From the NCBI GenBank assembly GCA_017405115.1, contig JAFRBA010000114.1:1-64000 (forward strand): a stretch of 64,000 nt of DNA, read 5' to 3'. Origin of the DNA: Kiritimatiellia bacterium (GTDB taxonomy: Bacteria > Verrucomicrobiota > Kiritimatiellia > RFP12 > UBA1067). The translations under genes were made by a program, and so were the position numbers. Position 1 is the stretch's first letter. The number at the start of each line of letters is the position of its first letter. Shown here piece after piece: positions 17,234 through 30,365 of this stretch. A model generated the notes under the pieces. It was not told where the DNA came from and searched no databases. It worked only from the letters and a program-made list of their open reading frames with translations.

Positions 17234-20056
17234 ATGGGTAGACTCATTACAAAGACGATGGTGATGTCAATCCTCGTTGCCATCGTCTCGACGGTTGCGG
17301 AGGCGAAAACGAGGACGCTTTCGCCCGAGGCAGACACGTATCTGAACGGCTATGCCCCGACATCAGGGCACGGCGACGCCGCCGGTTTGATAGTAGACGC
17401 GGTCCGCGAGGCTCTGATTAGGTTCGATGTCTCTGGAATGTCCGGCATCTCAAGCGCCCGAATTCGCCTCTACTGTACACAGCATGAGGACACCGATGTC
17501 AAGCCCGTTATTTTGCGTGTCATGACCGACACGGCGTGGAATGAGCTGTCTGCGACCCGGAGCAACATGACGCACGAGGTTCCGTACGCATCCGCGCAGT
17601 CGCCGTGGATCGGGCCTGGAGACAGCCAGTATGCCGGCGTGATATCAAATTCCGAAGTGCGATGCGGGGAATGGTGCACGGCTGACATTACGTCTGCGGT
17701 CAGGGATGCCGCGCACAAGGACGGAAAGCTTTCGCTGCATGTTTATGTGCCGTGCCGCAACCAGTCCATGCCACTTGTTTTCGCGTCGAAGGACAATTCG
17801 GATCCGGACGTTCGGCCCGTCCTTGAGGTCACATATCTGGCCGACGAGGACCTGTACGAGACTTCGGTCGTCGAGGTCTCGGACGATGTAACGATCGCCT
17901 ACAATGGAATCCAAGACACTACGGCGCTTTTGGCCAACAATGGCGTCCGTGAATTTATCATGAAGTATGCCGTTCCTGTTTCCGTAGACAGGCTGGAGAC
18001 GGCGACCTTGCGCCTTGTTGGTGCGGGACAGCCGAATGGCGCGGCAACTGCCTACGACGTTTTGCTTGTGAATGCCGGCGATTGGGACGAGTCTGCGGTC
18101 GCGGCATCGCAGAATAGGCCGCAAAATGTCTTGTTTACACATTCATGGAATGACTCTGTGCCGCAGAACACGGTTCGGGCAGGAGCCTTCGCGACGGCGG
18201 GCGTTAATGAAGTGGATATAACCGATCTGGTCAAAACGGGCGTGGGTTTCTCCTCCGGTTACTTGACGTTGCAGGTCTATACCAAGGATAACTACGTCAT
18301 CCCTTGGTCAAAGAATTGTTCGGACGCCGAGAACAGGCCGAAGATCATCCTGAAGTATAGAAAGTCAGATGTAGACATCCTTGTCAGCGTCCGGCGCGAT
18401 CAGCGGGACGGTGTTTTGGTCTCTTGGACGGCGTTGTCGGGGGCGTCCGCCTACTGTGTTGAACGGGCGGGGAATCCTGACGGCCCGTATGACCGCGTTC
18501 TTGCCGACGTGACCGCGACGTCGGCATATGACGTAAGTTATCCGGGTTGTGGCGACTGGTGGTATCGTGTCGTTGCAAAGACTGCTGACGGGGAGAGGGC
18601 AAGTGCCGCTGTTGTTTTCCGGGAGGCGGTTCGCCGTTCCGCAACGCGCGTGGCGTTGCAGAACGGCGGCGCCGGCAATTCGAGCGACGCGAACAAAGGC
18701 TATCCGTTGCCGTCAAAGGCGGCCTATCGCGCGGGATGTGCCGGTGCGGACAATACGTTCGGCTGGTTTATCCTTTTCGATCCTGCGGATCTGGAGAGGG
18801 CCCCGTTCGTCCGGCTGCGCATCAAAGCCGACGAGTCGAATTCAGAAGGCGTGCCGACGGCCAATACCTGTGAGACGAGGCTCTTCGGCTATTTGACGGA
18901 TCGCTGGGCTCCCGAGCAGTTCTGCTGGAACAAACCGATTCCTGGAATTGAACTTGTTTCGCCGATTCCTGATGCGTCGCAGACGAACGAATTCGGGAGG
19001 ATCCAGTATAATGTTCCTGATGCCAACGTCCGACCGTATATGGATTTTGACGTCACGGAAATGGTCCGTGCGGCTGTCAAGGCTGGCAAATTTGTTACTT
19101 TCCAGGTGACTGGAAGCGAAGCAGCTTCGTCTCCATTTCGCTTTTTCAGCGGATTGAACGGCTCGACGCCTCCGCAACTCTACTATCCCGTTCCGGAAGG
19201 TTTTGGGAATGGCCTGACAATCACACCCGACTTTACGACCTATGGGAAGCCGGCTGCCGTCCTTAGCTGGAACGCAGGGCCGACAGGCACGACCTATACA
19301 GTCGTCCGGACGAATCTGGCGACTGGACGGACGAAGACTCTGGCTTCCGATGTAACAGCCACGACTGTAGTTGACAAGCGGACATCCTCCGTGCCGCTCG
19401 TATATGCCGTTGTGGCGCACTTGCCCAATGGCCAGGTTGCCGAAATCGTGGAGACCAACACCTTGGCAGCGTCTGTTAGCCAGATGGCGATTGCGGACAC
19501 CTACATCAGGGACGCTTCGCCTTCAGAGCGAAACGGCAGTGCTGCCTCGATAATCCTGAAGGATGGGAAGTCTGGAGACAACGTGACGCGTGAAGGCTTG
19601 GCACGATTTGACCTTTCACAAGTCCCGTTCGAGGACTACCATGCCGAACTGTCGGTTGAGTTTGTCGGCACGGGAGCTTCGTTTGACGGGGACGAGCGCA
19701 TGTGCTTCCGCACGGTTGCCGATTCAAGCTGGTCCGATGTTTCGGCCTTGCGCTGGAACGATGTCTTGGGCAGTCAGGGAGGAGGCACGGCGCCTGATGC
19801 AGCCGGAGTATTCGCGACCGTTGACATCGATCCGGCGAATGACAGAGTTGTTACCGTGGATGTGACGGATGTCGTGAGACAGGCCTTGGCAGCCGGGCAG
19901 AATGCGATTACCGTTCACTTCTACATCGACGACCCGGATCATGTGGCGAACGGCAGCGTATATTCGCGGGAAAACGTCATGAATTGCTTTGCACCTCGCT
20001 TGACATTCAGGAAACAGGCCTGGCAGGAGGACGGCTTCGTTCTCGTAGTTCAATAG
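17234..20056 (+). CDS. Exported protein with four DNRLRE/CBM96-like modules and Fn3-like linkers
   Basis: 940 residues, signal peptide ending VSTVAEA. Module 1 (~25-205) starts SPEADTYLNGYAPTSGHGDA; module 2 is ~215-375; module 3 is ~465-640; module 4 (~735-930) starts IADTYIRDASPSERNGSAAS. Between them are Fn3-like units with VLVSWTALSGASAYCVER and AVLSWNAGPTGTTYTVV. DNRLRE modules are classed as carbohydrate-binding family 96 and no catalytic domain is present, so a glycan-binding surface or scaffold protein is inferred. C-terminus EDGFVLVVQ matches the short hydrophobic tails of other surface proteins here. GGAGG precedes ATG 17234; 47 bp after GH26. Confidence 0.82.
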   Translation: MGRLITKTMVMSILVAIVSTVAEAKTRTLSPEADTYLNGYAPTSGHGDAAGLIVDAVREALIRFDVSGMSGISSARIRLYCTQHEDTDVKPVILRVMTDTAWNELSATRSNMTHEVPYASAQSPWIGPGDSQYAGVISNSEVRCGEWCTADITSAVRDAAHKDGKLSLHVYVPCRNQSMPLVFASKDNSDPDVRPVLEVTYLADEDLYETSVVEVSDDVTIAYNGIQDTTALLANNGVREFIMKYAVPVSVDRLETATLRLVGAGQPNGAATAYDVLLVNAGDWDESAVAASQNRPQNVLFTHSWNDSVPQNTVRAGAFATAGVNEVDITDLVKTGVGFSSGYLTLQVYTKDNYVIPWSKNCSDAENRPKIILKYRKSDVDILVSVRRDQRDGVLVSWTALSGASAYCVERAGNPDGPYDRVLADVTATSAYDVSYPGCGDWWYRVVAKTADGERASAAVVFREAVRRSATRVALQNGGAGNSSDANKGYPLPSKAAYRAGCAGADNTFGWFILFDPADLERAPFVRLRIKADESNSEGVPTANTCETRLFGYLTDRWAPEQFCWNKPIPGIELVSPIPDASQTNEFGRIQYNVPDANVRPYMDFDVTEMVRAAVKAGKFVTFQVTGSEAASSPFRFFSGLNGSTPPQLYYPVPEGFGNGLTITPDFTTYGKPAAVLSWNAGPTGTTYTVVRTNLATGRTKTLASDVTATTVVDKRTSSVPLVYAVVAHLPNGQVAEIVETNTLAASVSQMAIADTYIRDASPSERNGSAASIILKDGKSGDNVTREGLARFDLSQVPFEDYHAELSVEFVGTGASFDGDERMCFRTVADSSWSDVSALRWNDVLGSQGGGTAPDAAGVFATVDIDPANDRVVTVDVTDVVRQALAAGQNAITVHFYIDDPDHVANGSVYSRENVMNCFAPRLTFRKQAWQEDGFVLVVQ

Positions 20057-20088
20057 ATGATCGAAGGCAACGGTTGAAAGGAGGCGAA

Positions 20089-21606
20089 GTGAATACGGAA
20101 AACATGGTGATCGTGCTGTCGGTAGCATTCGCGCTTTCGGCGTCTGCGGTGTGCGGTGATGCGGACTGGGCGCAGCTGAACGCCGCCGCGCGGGAACGGG
20201 CCAAGTCTCCCGTCCGCGCCGGGACGCCCGGGGTGCGTCCGTTCTGGAACGCCCATTCAAAGGCGTTCATGCATCCGCCAGCGTTCGACTTCAAGGAAGT
20301 GCCTGGCGCGAAGGGATATCGCTTCACGCTGGCCGGGGACAAGGGAGACGCGGTTTCGTGGACTGGGGCAAAGCCGTGGATGCCCATCCCCGCCGACCTC
20401 TGGGATTCACTCGCGCCTGGGTACTACTCGCTGAAGGCCGATGGCTGCGGTGAACGCAAGTTCTACCGCGCCGCCGTCTTCCATGGCCCGTACCCGAAAG
20501 GCGCGCGCGGCTACCGCGACGCGGCTCGCAGGGTCTATGCGGCGGTGTACAACATGCCCCAGGTGCAGGGATGGAAGACGAGCGACGACCCGCCCAAGGG
20601 CTACGATCTCTACTGCTATCCTGCGAAAGTCCTCAGTTCGATGATCCGCGCACTCTGCCGTCACGCCAGGGCCGAGCCTAGGGACGCGGCGGACGCTCTC
20701 GCCATTTCCCGCAAGATGGCCGACTGGCTCATTGCGCACAGCCAGCCCGAAGGTGCGCCGCTTGCGCACTTACCGCCAACGTACTGGGGCGACCGGCGCG
20801 TTGAGGCGGTGAGGTACGCGGGGCAGAATATGCTGCTTTATCCAGTCCACGCGGCAAACGCATACTTCGATCTTGCGGATTCGACGCACTACGCGAAATA
20901 CCGCGCCGACGCGCTGGCAATCGTCCGCACGTTTCTGAAGCTGCAGGGAGAGGACGGCACTTGGCCGCTGAAGGTGTTTGAAAAGGACGGCTCGCCCGTC
21001 CGCGCCAACCGCCTTGTGCCGGGCCGCTATCTGCTCGGAATGTTCGACAAAGCTGTTGCGGAGACGGGAGACAAGGCGTTCGCGGCGGCGCGCGACCGTG
21101 CTTTCGCATACGTGCTGGATGGTCCGGCGAAGACGTGGAACTGGGACGGGCAGTTCGAGGACATAGACCCGATGCCGCCGTACATGAACCTCCAGAAGGG
21201 CACTGCCATTGATGCCGCCATCCGACTCTTCGCAATGGGGCGCAACGCCGAGGCCTGCGAGATGGTGGACTGGTGCGAAGACCAGTTTGTCGTGTGGAGC
21301 GACCCGATCCACAACATGGACTGGAAGAACTGGAAGACGCCGACCGCGCTGGAGCAGTACGCCTACTACACGCCGATTGACGCATCGATGGGCGACATGA
21401 TCGGTGGGTTCGCTGCGGCGTACAAGGCGACGGGAAACAGACTCTATCTCGAGAAGTCCAAGGCTCTCGCCGACAACATCACGCGGCACCAACGCGGGGA
21501 CGGCACGATTCCAACCTACTTCGACTCGCGCAAGGGCAGCGATTGGGTCAACTGCATGGTGTATGTGGCCGACAGGTTGGAATACCTCGCTTCGGTTTGC
21601 CAATAA
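20089..21606 (+). CDS. Exported (alpha/alpha)6-barrel protein, predicted glycosidase or lyase
   Basis: 505 residues from GTG 20089, preceded by AAAGGAGG; the open frame upstream overlaps the previous gene. Signal peptide region MVIVLSVAFALSASAVCG. An N-terminal Fn3-like domain (KGYRFTLAGDKGDAVSW) leads into a helical toroid with repeated helix-hairpin units (ALAISRKMADWLIAHS, ALAIVRTFLKLQGEDGTWP, FAAAYKATGNRLYLEKSKAL), as in six-hairpin glycosidases (GH88/105, GH127-like or epimerases). I cannot place the family or catalytic residues. Follows the CBM96-type gene by 32 bp and is probably cotranscribed with GH26. Confidence 0.75.
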   Translation: MNTENMVIVLSVAFALSASAVCGDADWAQLNAAARERAKSPVRAGTPGVRPFWNAHSKAFMHPPAFDFKEVPGAKGYRFTLAGDKGDAVSWTGAKPWMPIPADLWDSLAPGYYSLKADGCGERKFYRAAVFHGPYPKGARGYRDAARRVYAAVYNMPQVQGWKTSDDPPKGYDLYCYPAKVLSSMIRALCRHARAEPRDAADALAISRKMADWLIAHSQPEGAPLAHLPPTYWGDRRVEAVRYAGQNMLLYPVHAANAYFDLADSTHYAKYRADALAIVRTFLKLQGEDGTWPLKVFEKDGSPVRANRLVPGRYLLGMFDKAVAETGDKAFAAARDRAFAYVLDGPAKTWNWDGQFEDIDPMPPYMNLQKGTAIDAAIRLFAMGRNAEACEMVDWCEDQFVVWSDPIHNMDWKNWKTPTALEQYAYYTPIDASMGDMIGGFAAAYKATGNRLYLEKSKALADNITRHQRGDGTIPTYFDSRKGSDWVNCMVYVADRLEYLASVCQ

Positions 21607-21653
21607 CAAATCTTTGGCCGGCGTCTCGTTCGCATGAACGTGCCGATATGTGG

Positions 21654-21659
21654 TATAAT
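21654..21659 (+). promoter_or_regulatory. -10 box of the addiction module
   Basis: TGTGGTATAAT, hexamer 21654-21659, with AAAGGGGG as SD before ATG 21689. Confidence 0.6.
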
Positions 21660-21688
21660 ATGTGGTGTTGAAAGAAAGGGGGTAAACC

Positions 21689-21913
21689 ATGCCAGCAGTG
21701 ATGGAAGCGATAGACAGAATGACGGCTGACGAACGCATCAAGACGATGGAGTATCTTTGGGCGGCGATGACGGCTAGCGCAGAGCCAGAGCCTCCGGCTT
21801 GGCACGGCGACATCCTTGCTGAACGCCGCCGCCGTGTTGTGGCGGGCGAAGAAGGCTTCATGTCGGTTGCTGAATCCAAGCGTCGCCTGTACGAGGAAGT
21901 TCATGCGCGTTAG
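21689..21913 (+). CDS. Addiction-module antitoxin component
   Basis: 74 residues. MEAIDRMTADERIKTMEYLW with a C-terminal WHGDILAERRRRVVAGEEGF and ...ESKRRLYEE matches the 'putative addiction module component' family (short helical antitoxins that pair with RelE/ParE toxins). A strong promoter and SD lie directly upstream. It overlaps the toxin gene by 11 bp, the usual coupling. Since the toxin is frameshifted, the antitoxin may now be free of selection or serve as an anti-addiction remnant. Confidence 0.82.
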   Translation: MPAVMEAIDRMTADERIKTMEYLWAAMTASAEPEPPAWHGDILAERRRRVVAGEEGFMSVAESKRRLYEEVHAR

Positions 21914-22215
21914 GATCCTTGATTCTGCCCACAACGACATCCTTGACGGCTATTGGTTCTACGAAAACCAAGAACCCGGCGTGGGTGACTATTTTAGCGA
22001 TACGCTTTATGGAGAAATCGAATCTCTTGCCCTTTACGCCGGAATCCACAACAAGCGCTTCGGCTTTTACCGCGCACTTTCACGCCGATTCCCTTATTCA
22101 TTCCATATACTACGAAATAGAGGATAGGGAGGCAAGGGTCTACGGCGTTCTCGACAATCGCCGCGACCCCAAATGGCTTTACAGCCATTTGCAGGAATCC
22201 AGAGGCGTCAATTGA
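21903..22215 (+). pseudogene. RelE/ParE-family toxin, frameshifted by a 4-bp duplication
   Basis: The first frame reads MRVRILDSAHNDILDGYWFY ... FGFYRALSRRFPYS and then stops early at 22127. The adjacent frame continues with IYYEIEDREARVYGVLDNRR, the expected C-terminal half of a ParE/RelE toxin. At the junction (22096-22103) ATTC occurs twice in tandem; removing one copy restores a ~100-residue toxin. Catalytic or target-binding residues near the C-terminus are lost in the translated product. A sequencing or assembly error is the alternative. Confidence 0.8.
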
Positions 22216-22276
22216 TGTTCCGCGAGCGGGACTGGTGCGATGGCTTGAGAACGGGACGGAGCGTCTTGCCGACGCG

Positions 22277-23104
22277 TCAGAACGTTATGTCAATGCTGGC
22301 CGTGAAGACCGGCAGCCAGCAGACGGCCCAGGAGACGTCCCTGTTGCGCTCGTGTATGCGCGCGGCGTGTTCGACGAGGTTCCAGTTGCGGAGCCGGATT
22401 CTCGTGGCGATGTGCTCGGCTATGCGGTACAGGGCGACGACTCCGAACTCCGTGGCCACCGGACGCAGGCAGCAGTACCTTTCCGTCGGGTCGTCGCCGT
22501 ACTTCATCTTGTAGCGGCGCCTGTCGAAGCTTATGAGCTCGGCGTACGGCGTGAGCGACAGCTTCTTCTCGAAGACGGAAAGGGGATGCCTGAGACCGAA
22601 CTTGAATACTTCGGACTGGTGCGGGTAGTATCCGGCGAGCATCTTGTAGTACGGCGTTATGAACGGGTTCTCCAGTGCCTGCTCTATGAGGACGCCGTGG
22701 TACGTCGAGCTGTGCTCGTACCATCCCGGGCTCGGACTCCAGATGTGGTCTATGTAGGAGTACAGCCCGAGGTCGCGGGTGAAGTGCCATGTATAGTCGT
22801 ATTCGGCGCCGTACTCGAAGCATTCGAAGGCGCGGCGGCGGTATTCGTCCCTCTGCCCCGTGAGGGCGCTGCGGGTCCATGCGTAGCCGCCTATCCGCCC
22901 CCATTCTCCGAGTTTGTAGTAGCCGCTGAACGTCTGGCACAGCACCGGCCGCGTCTCGCCGGGCGAGCCCGAGGAGGTCGACACATACGCTGTCTGGAAC
23001 TCGTTCCTGAACTTCAGATCGAGATCCGGCATGAGGAGCCCGCCGCTAGCGAGTAGCGGCAGGCTTGCGCAGCCCAGGAGCGCCAATCCCCTACAAGACG
23101 ACAT
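22277..23104 (-). CDS. Outer-membrane beta-barrel-like protein of unknown function
   Basis: 275 residues. A signal peptide (GLALLGCASLPLLASGG) is followed by alternating, aromatic-rich strands (RNEFQTAYVSTSSGS, CQTFSGYYKLGEWGRIGGYAW, AEYDYTWHFTRDLGLYSYID) and a C-terminal ...FTASIDITF. The terminal Phe and alternating pattern are the usual BAM-recognition signature of outer-membrane barrels. Starts 10 bp after the purL stop on the same strand, so probably cotranscribed, though no functional link to purine synthesis is evident. Family not recognised. Confidence 0.72.
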   Translation of the reverse strand: MSSCRGLALLGCASLPLLASGGLLMPDLDLKFRNEFQTAYVSTSSGSPGETRPVLCQTFSGYYKLGEWGRIGGYAWTRSALTGQRDEYRRRAFECFEYGAEYDYTWHFTRDLGLYSYIDHIWSPSPGWYEHSSTYHGVLIEQALENPFITPYYKMLAGYYPHQSEVFKFGLRHPLSVFEKKLSLTPYAELISFDRRRYKMKYGDDPTERYCCLRPVATEFGVVALYRIAEHIATRIRLRNWNLVEHAARIHERNRDVSWAVCWLPVFTASIDITF

Positions 23105-23114
23105 CCTCTGCAGT

Positions 23115-27005
<3,891 letters not shown>

Positions 27006-27036
27006 AGCGGTTCTCCTTGGGAAATCTGTTTTGAGT

Positions 27037-27042
27037 ATTATA
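27037..27042 (-). promoter_or_regulatory. -10 box of purL
   Basis: On minus: TGCTATAAT after a T-run, ~32 nt before GTG 27005. Confidence 0.55.
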
Positions 27043-27055
27043 GCAAAAAAACGCC

Positions 27056-27403
27056 GTGGCCGGGCAGAAAGACGAGAGGAAGGAAAGTTGCACATGGAGC
27101 TGGTTCAATTCCGCATCTGCCGTCGGGGACGGCAACCTCGTGGTGGACGATGCGGACTTCAACGGCGGCATGTTCCTCTCGACGAACGTCAATGTCAAGG
27201 TCGGCAATGTCTCCAACACGGTGACGTTCGCCTACACCTTCACTTCCGGCGGCGAGAAGCTGGTCGGCTGGACCGTTACGCTGAACGGCTCTTCGGCAAA
27301 GACGGCTGTCGTAGGCGACTACATCGTGTCCCTCCGCCGCGACGCTACGGGAATCTGGGTCAAGGTCCGTGAGAGCACGGGGCTGACGATACGCCTCAGG
27401 TAG
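27056..27403 (+). pseudogene. Stranded C-terminal fragment of a surface protein
   Basis: The frame reads [36 protein letters not shown] and ends STGLTIRLR stop, a beta-rich end with the same kind of tail as the surface proteins of this window. It begins next to the purL promoter with no signal peptide and no clear SD, so it is read as the left-over 3' end of a larger gene. A 115-aa expressed protein is possible but unlikely. Confidence 0.45.
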
Positions 27404-27414
27404 TTTTGCGATGG

Positions 27415-28911
27415 CTATCGGCCTCCGCCGTGTAGTCCTTCGACGAGGACTCGCTTGCGAGGGGTGTCTCCGACGCGACGCAACGTATTCAGCGAGTCGC
27501 CAGCGTACTCCACGTTCCATCCGCACCATTCGTTGAACGCATGGTAGCACCAGTCCCAGCCGTATTCGTCGAAGAGCTCGATGCAGTCTTTCAGGTACCG
27601 CTCCGCTCCCGGTGCCCACGCTATGGCCGAAAACTCGCCGACGTATATCCGCGCGCCATGCCTGCGCTGGAATTCCAGAACAGGCGCAAGGACACGGCGA
27701 AGATGATCGCGGCTCCAGCCCTTGTCGGCGTCAGGCCAGTGCGTCGGCACATGCGGACGATCTACGCCCTGGTGAGTAAACTCCATCGGCGAATAGAGGT
27801 GCACTTCGTATATGACGTCCTTCATGTCAAGTGCCGGCATCTCCGCAAACGCGGCAGGCGAGTCCCAGTTGTTCGATTCGATTATGATTGGCGTCGAAGG
27901 GTCTATTTCGCGAATCGCCCTTGCCGCCTTTACCTGGAGGCCCAGCCAGCCCATGCCGCCCACAGGATTGTAAGTCTGCTGTGGCTCGTTCACTATGTCG
28001 TAGCCGTAGATAGTGGAATTGGCGCGGAATCGCCAAGCGATCTTCCGCCACCAGCCAACGAAATGCTCGGCGTACTCCGGCTCATAGAACATGTTCATTT
28101 CTCCGTCGTATGCCCTCCCGCCCGGCGGCATGTGAAGGTCGATCGCGACCTGGATTCCATACTTTGCCGCCAACGGCAGGACAACGGCTTCGAGATGATC
28201 GAGCTTGGAGCCGAGCCACTTGTCGTAGTCGGCGAGGTCACGGTTCGCGTCGTGAAGGTTCCAGAACCGGTTCATCTGGTACCGAAGCAGCTTCACGCCC
28301 CAGTTCCTCAGTTTGGCGAAGTCGTCCTCGGTCATAGGACGCGATGGCGACATCACGCCGCGCAGCGCCGGAAGGCCGGCGATGCGCGGCGTATATTCGC
28401 ATTTACGCGCCACGTCGACTGCCTCCAGCGGCACTTTCATCGGCATGACTGTCAGGGACGCGAGATCGTACGACACCTCGCCCTCGGCATTCTGAAGACC
28501 AAGGACAAGCGTCGCCTCGTTTCCGCGAATGCCACTTCCAAACGCCGTACGGTACCTTGCGACGAGCCATCCGAAGTCGCCCGTCTTGCCGATGGGACCG
28601 GGATACTGACGCTTCCCCGAAGCGTCTTCGTAGACAAGCATCGCCTTGACGCCGAGATACGGCTTCGATGGCTTCTCTACACCGCGTCCGCAGACGCGAA
28701 TTTGCCATTCGATGCCGTCCTTAAGATACGGCGAAACATCTATCCTGGTAGTCAGCGAGGCGCTCTTTACAGAGGCGCCGACAGTGCTGACGGTCGCGAC
28801 CGTGCCAGACACCGACACCCCCTCGCCAAAGTCCCACATCCTCCCGGCGACCTCCACGGAAGCCGCGCACGGCATAGCAATCAGCAACAAAGCCAATTCC
28901 CTTATGTTCAT
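27415..28911 (-). CDS. Secreted GH5-type endo-glycanase
   Basis: 498 residues, signal peptide MNIRELALLLIAMPCAA. An N-terminal beta-sandwich (~20-175) precedes a GH5 (cellulase-superfamily) barrel with VKLLRYQMNRFWNLHD, QVAIDLHMPPGGR, YDIVNEPQ (Glu309, acid/base) and YVGEFSA (Glu426, nucleophile). GH5 enzymes cut beta-1,4-glucan, mannan or xylan; substrate unresolved. The start overlaps the metallophosphoesterase stop by 4 bp (ATGA). Last gene of the GH109-led operon. Confidence 0.92.
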   Translation of the reverse strand: MNIRELALLLIAMPCAASVEVAGRMWDFGEGVSVSGTVATVSTVGASVKSASLTTRIDVSPYLKDGIEWQIRVCGRGVEKPSKPYLGVKAMLVYEDASGKRQYPGPIGKTGDFGWLVARYRTAFGSGIRGNEATLVLGLQNAEGEVSYDLASLTVMPMKVPLEAVDVARKCEYTPRIAGLPALRGVMSPSRPMTEDDFAKLRNWGVKLLRYQMNRFWNLHDANRDLADYDKWLGSKLDHLEAVVLPLAAKYGIQVAIDLHMPPGGRAYDGEMNMFYEPEYAEHFVGWWRKIAWRFRANSTIYGYDIVNEPQQTYNPVGGMGWLGLQVKAARAIREIDPSTPIIIESNNWDSPAAFAEMPALDMKDVIYEVHLYSPMEFTHQGVDRPHVPTHWPDADKGWSRDHLRRVLAPVLEFQRRHGARIYVGEFSAIAWAPGAERYLKDCIELFDEYGWDWCYHAFNEWCGWNVEYAGDSLNTLRRVGDTPRKRVLVEGLHGGGR

Positions 28912-30365
28912 GCCCTACCACTTTTTGTCTTGACGTCATACACTGTTACGGGGAATATCTCCTTGTCTAGCGCGGCGTTTCGCGCCACGACCAGTGAAGT
29001 GCCCGGCCTGAACGCCGTCAGCGTTCCGTCCGACGAAATCGAAGCGACGTCGTTCCTGTATTCCAATAGCCGAGCGTATGGGCGTCCGGGAATCGGCTTC
29101 GAAGCCGCGCGGTCGCAGTCGTAGCAAGCGAAGGAGACGGATCCGACGAAACGGGTGGCGGCAAAGCGATGCGTCGCGCCGACGCGAACTGCGACCGGAT
29201 CCAGGTGAATCACGCGATCCTGTCCGCCGCCGATGCGCGTGACATAAACAAGCCGCCGAACCGCATCCACCTGCACAACGCTGAGCGTCTGTTCGTAGAT
29301 CGTGCCCTTTTCCTTGCGGGGGAGATCTCCGCACCACGGTTTCGATCCGTAGATGTAGTCGTCGTAGGCCGCATCGCAGGGTTCGGTCAGATGGAGAATG
29401 CCCTCACTGAAAGTCTGACGCTCGGAATGGTGGTGCCCGGTCAAGTCGAGGATGATGCGCCCCACGACGTTCGAAAAGTCGTACGCGAGTCCACCGCTCG
29501 ACCATGGCTTGCGCGCCTGATACGCCTCAAGCATCGTCCGCCATGGCGTGAACCGCTTCGCATCCTCGTCCTTGCCAACCACACCCATGCAGGGGATGTG
29601 GTGCATCGCGACGATTCCATATCCGGCGGGTGTCGTGCCGAGCGCCCGCTCCGCAAGCCAGCGGAGCTGCGAATCGTGCATGCCGCTGCGAACACCCCAC
29701 GCAGTCATACCGGGCGCCTCGCTGTCCGTCGTGTCCGCGACGATGAAACGCGTCTTCGCCGCAGTGTCGTCGAAGTAGTAGTAGCAAGCCGAGGGATCGT
29801 CCGCATTGGAGACGATTCCACCCTCTGTGAATTCGTCGCGAATAAACTTCCGCGCCGCGAGCCCGTCCATCGTGTAGCCGGTAGCGGATTTCGCATCCGC
29901 GCCTGGTGCATGCCGCACGGTGAAGTCGTGGTTGCCCTTGGCGGTGTAGAGCCGTCCTCCAGCCGAGCGGATCGGCCGCACCCAATGTTCGCGATAAACG
30001 GAAATAGCATAGTCGATTGCGCCTTTGTCCGTCGGATAGTCCGCGCCGAACGCCTCGACGAGATCGCCGCCGCAGAGCACAATCCTGATGCCAGTGCGTC
30101 GGATGAGTTCAGCGACGATGCGCCCGGACATCTTGCGATTCCATTTAACGTGGGGGTCGGTGAGGAAGAAGAACGAGCTGGGGCAGTCTCCGAGCCTGGC
30201 CTTTACCTTCGACTCCACCGCCGCGAGATGTTCGGCGTAGTATGCAGGGAGACCTTCCGCCGCCGCCCACGTACGCCAATGCGCTGCCGCCGTCGCGAAA
30301 GCAACCGAGCCCTTCAGGAACGAACGTCTGTCAAAATTTCCTTCCGTATTCGGCATCTCGATCAC
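28908..30365 (-). CDS. TAT-exported calcineurin-like metallophosphoesterase with Ig-like C-terminus
   Basis: 485 residues. Twin-arginine signal FDRRSFLKGSVAFATAAA. Metallophosphoesterase motifs in order: LTDPHVKWN, LCGGDLVEAFG, AKGNHDF, MHHIPC, TGHHHSE; together these form a two-metal site. The last ~95 residues (VRVGATHRFAATRF, SISSDGTLTAFRPGTSLVVA) resemble a Big_2 Ig-like domain. Hydrolysis of a phosphoester in the periplasm is inferred; the substrate in a sugar operon might be a phosphorylated glycan. GTG start overlaps the upstream stop by 4 bp; ATG at 30356 is the alternative. Confidence 0.85.
   Translation of the reverse strand: MIEMPNTEGNFDRRSFLKGSVAFATAAAHWRTWAAAEGLPAYYAEHLAAVESKVKARLGDCPSSFFFLTDPHVKWNRKMSGRIVAELIRRTGIRIVLCGGDLVEAFGADYPTDKGAIDYAISVYREHWVRPIRSAGGRLYTAKGNHDFTVRHAPGADAKSATGYTMDGLAARKFIRDEFTEGGIVSNADDPSACYYYFDDTAAKTRFIVADTTDSEAPGMTAWGVRSGMHDSQLRWLAERALGTTPAGYGIVAMHHIPCMGVVGKDEDAKRFTPWRTMLEAYQARKPWSSGGLAYDFSNVVGRIILDLTGHHHSERQTFSEGILHLTEPCDAAYDDYIYGSKPWCGDLPRKEKGTIYEQTLSVVQVDAVRRLVYVTRIGGGQDRVIHLDPVAVRVGATHRFAATRFVGSVSFACYDCDRAASKPIPGRPYARLLEYRNDVASISSDGTLTAFRPGTSLVVARNAALDKEIFPVTVYDVKTKSGRA

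Noticed and set aside
22261..22275. Hairpin GCGTC-TTGCC-GACGC as terminator between the toxin remnant and the barrel gene
   Set aside because: 5-bp stem and no T-run on either strand; too weak to call.
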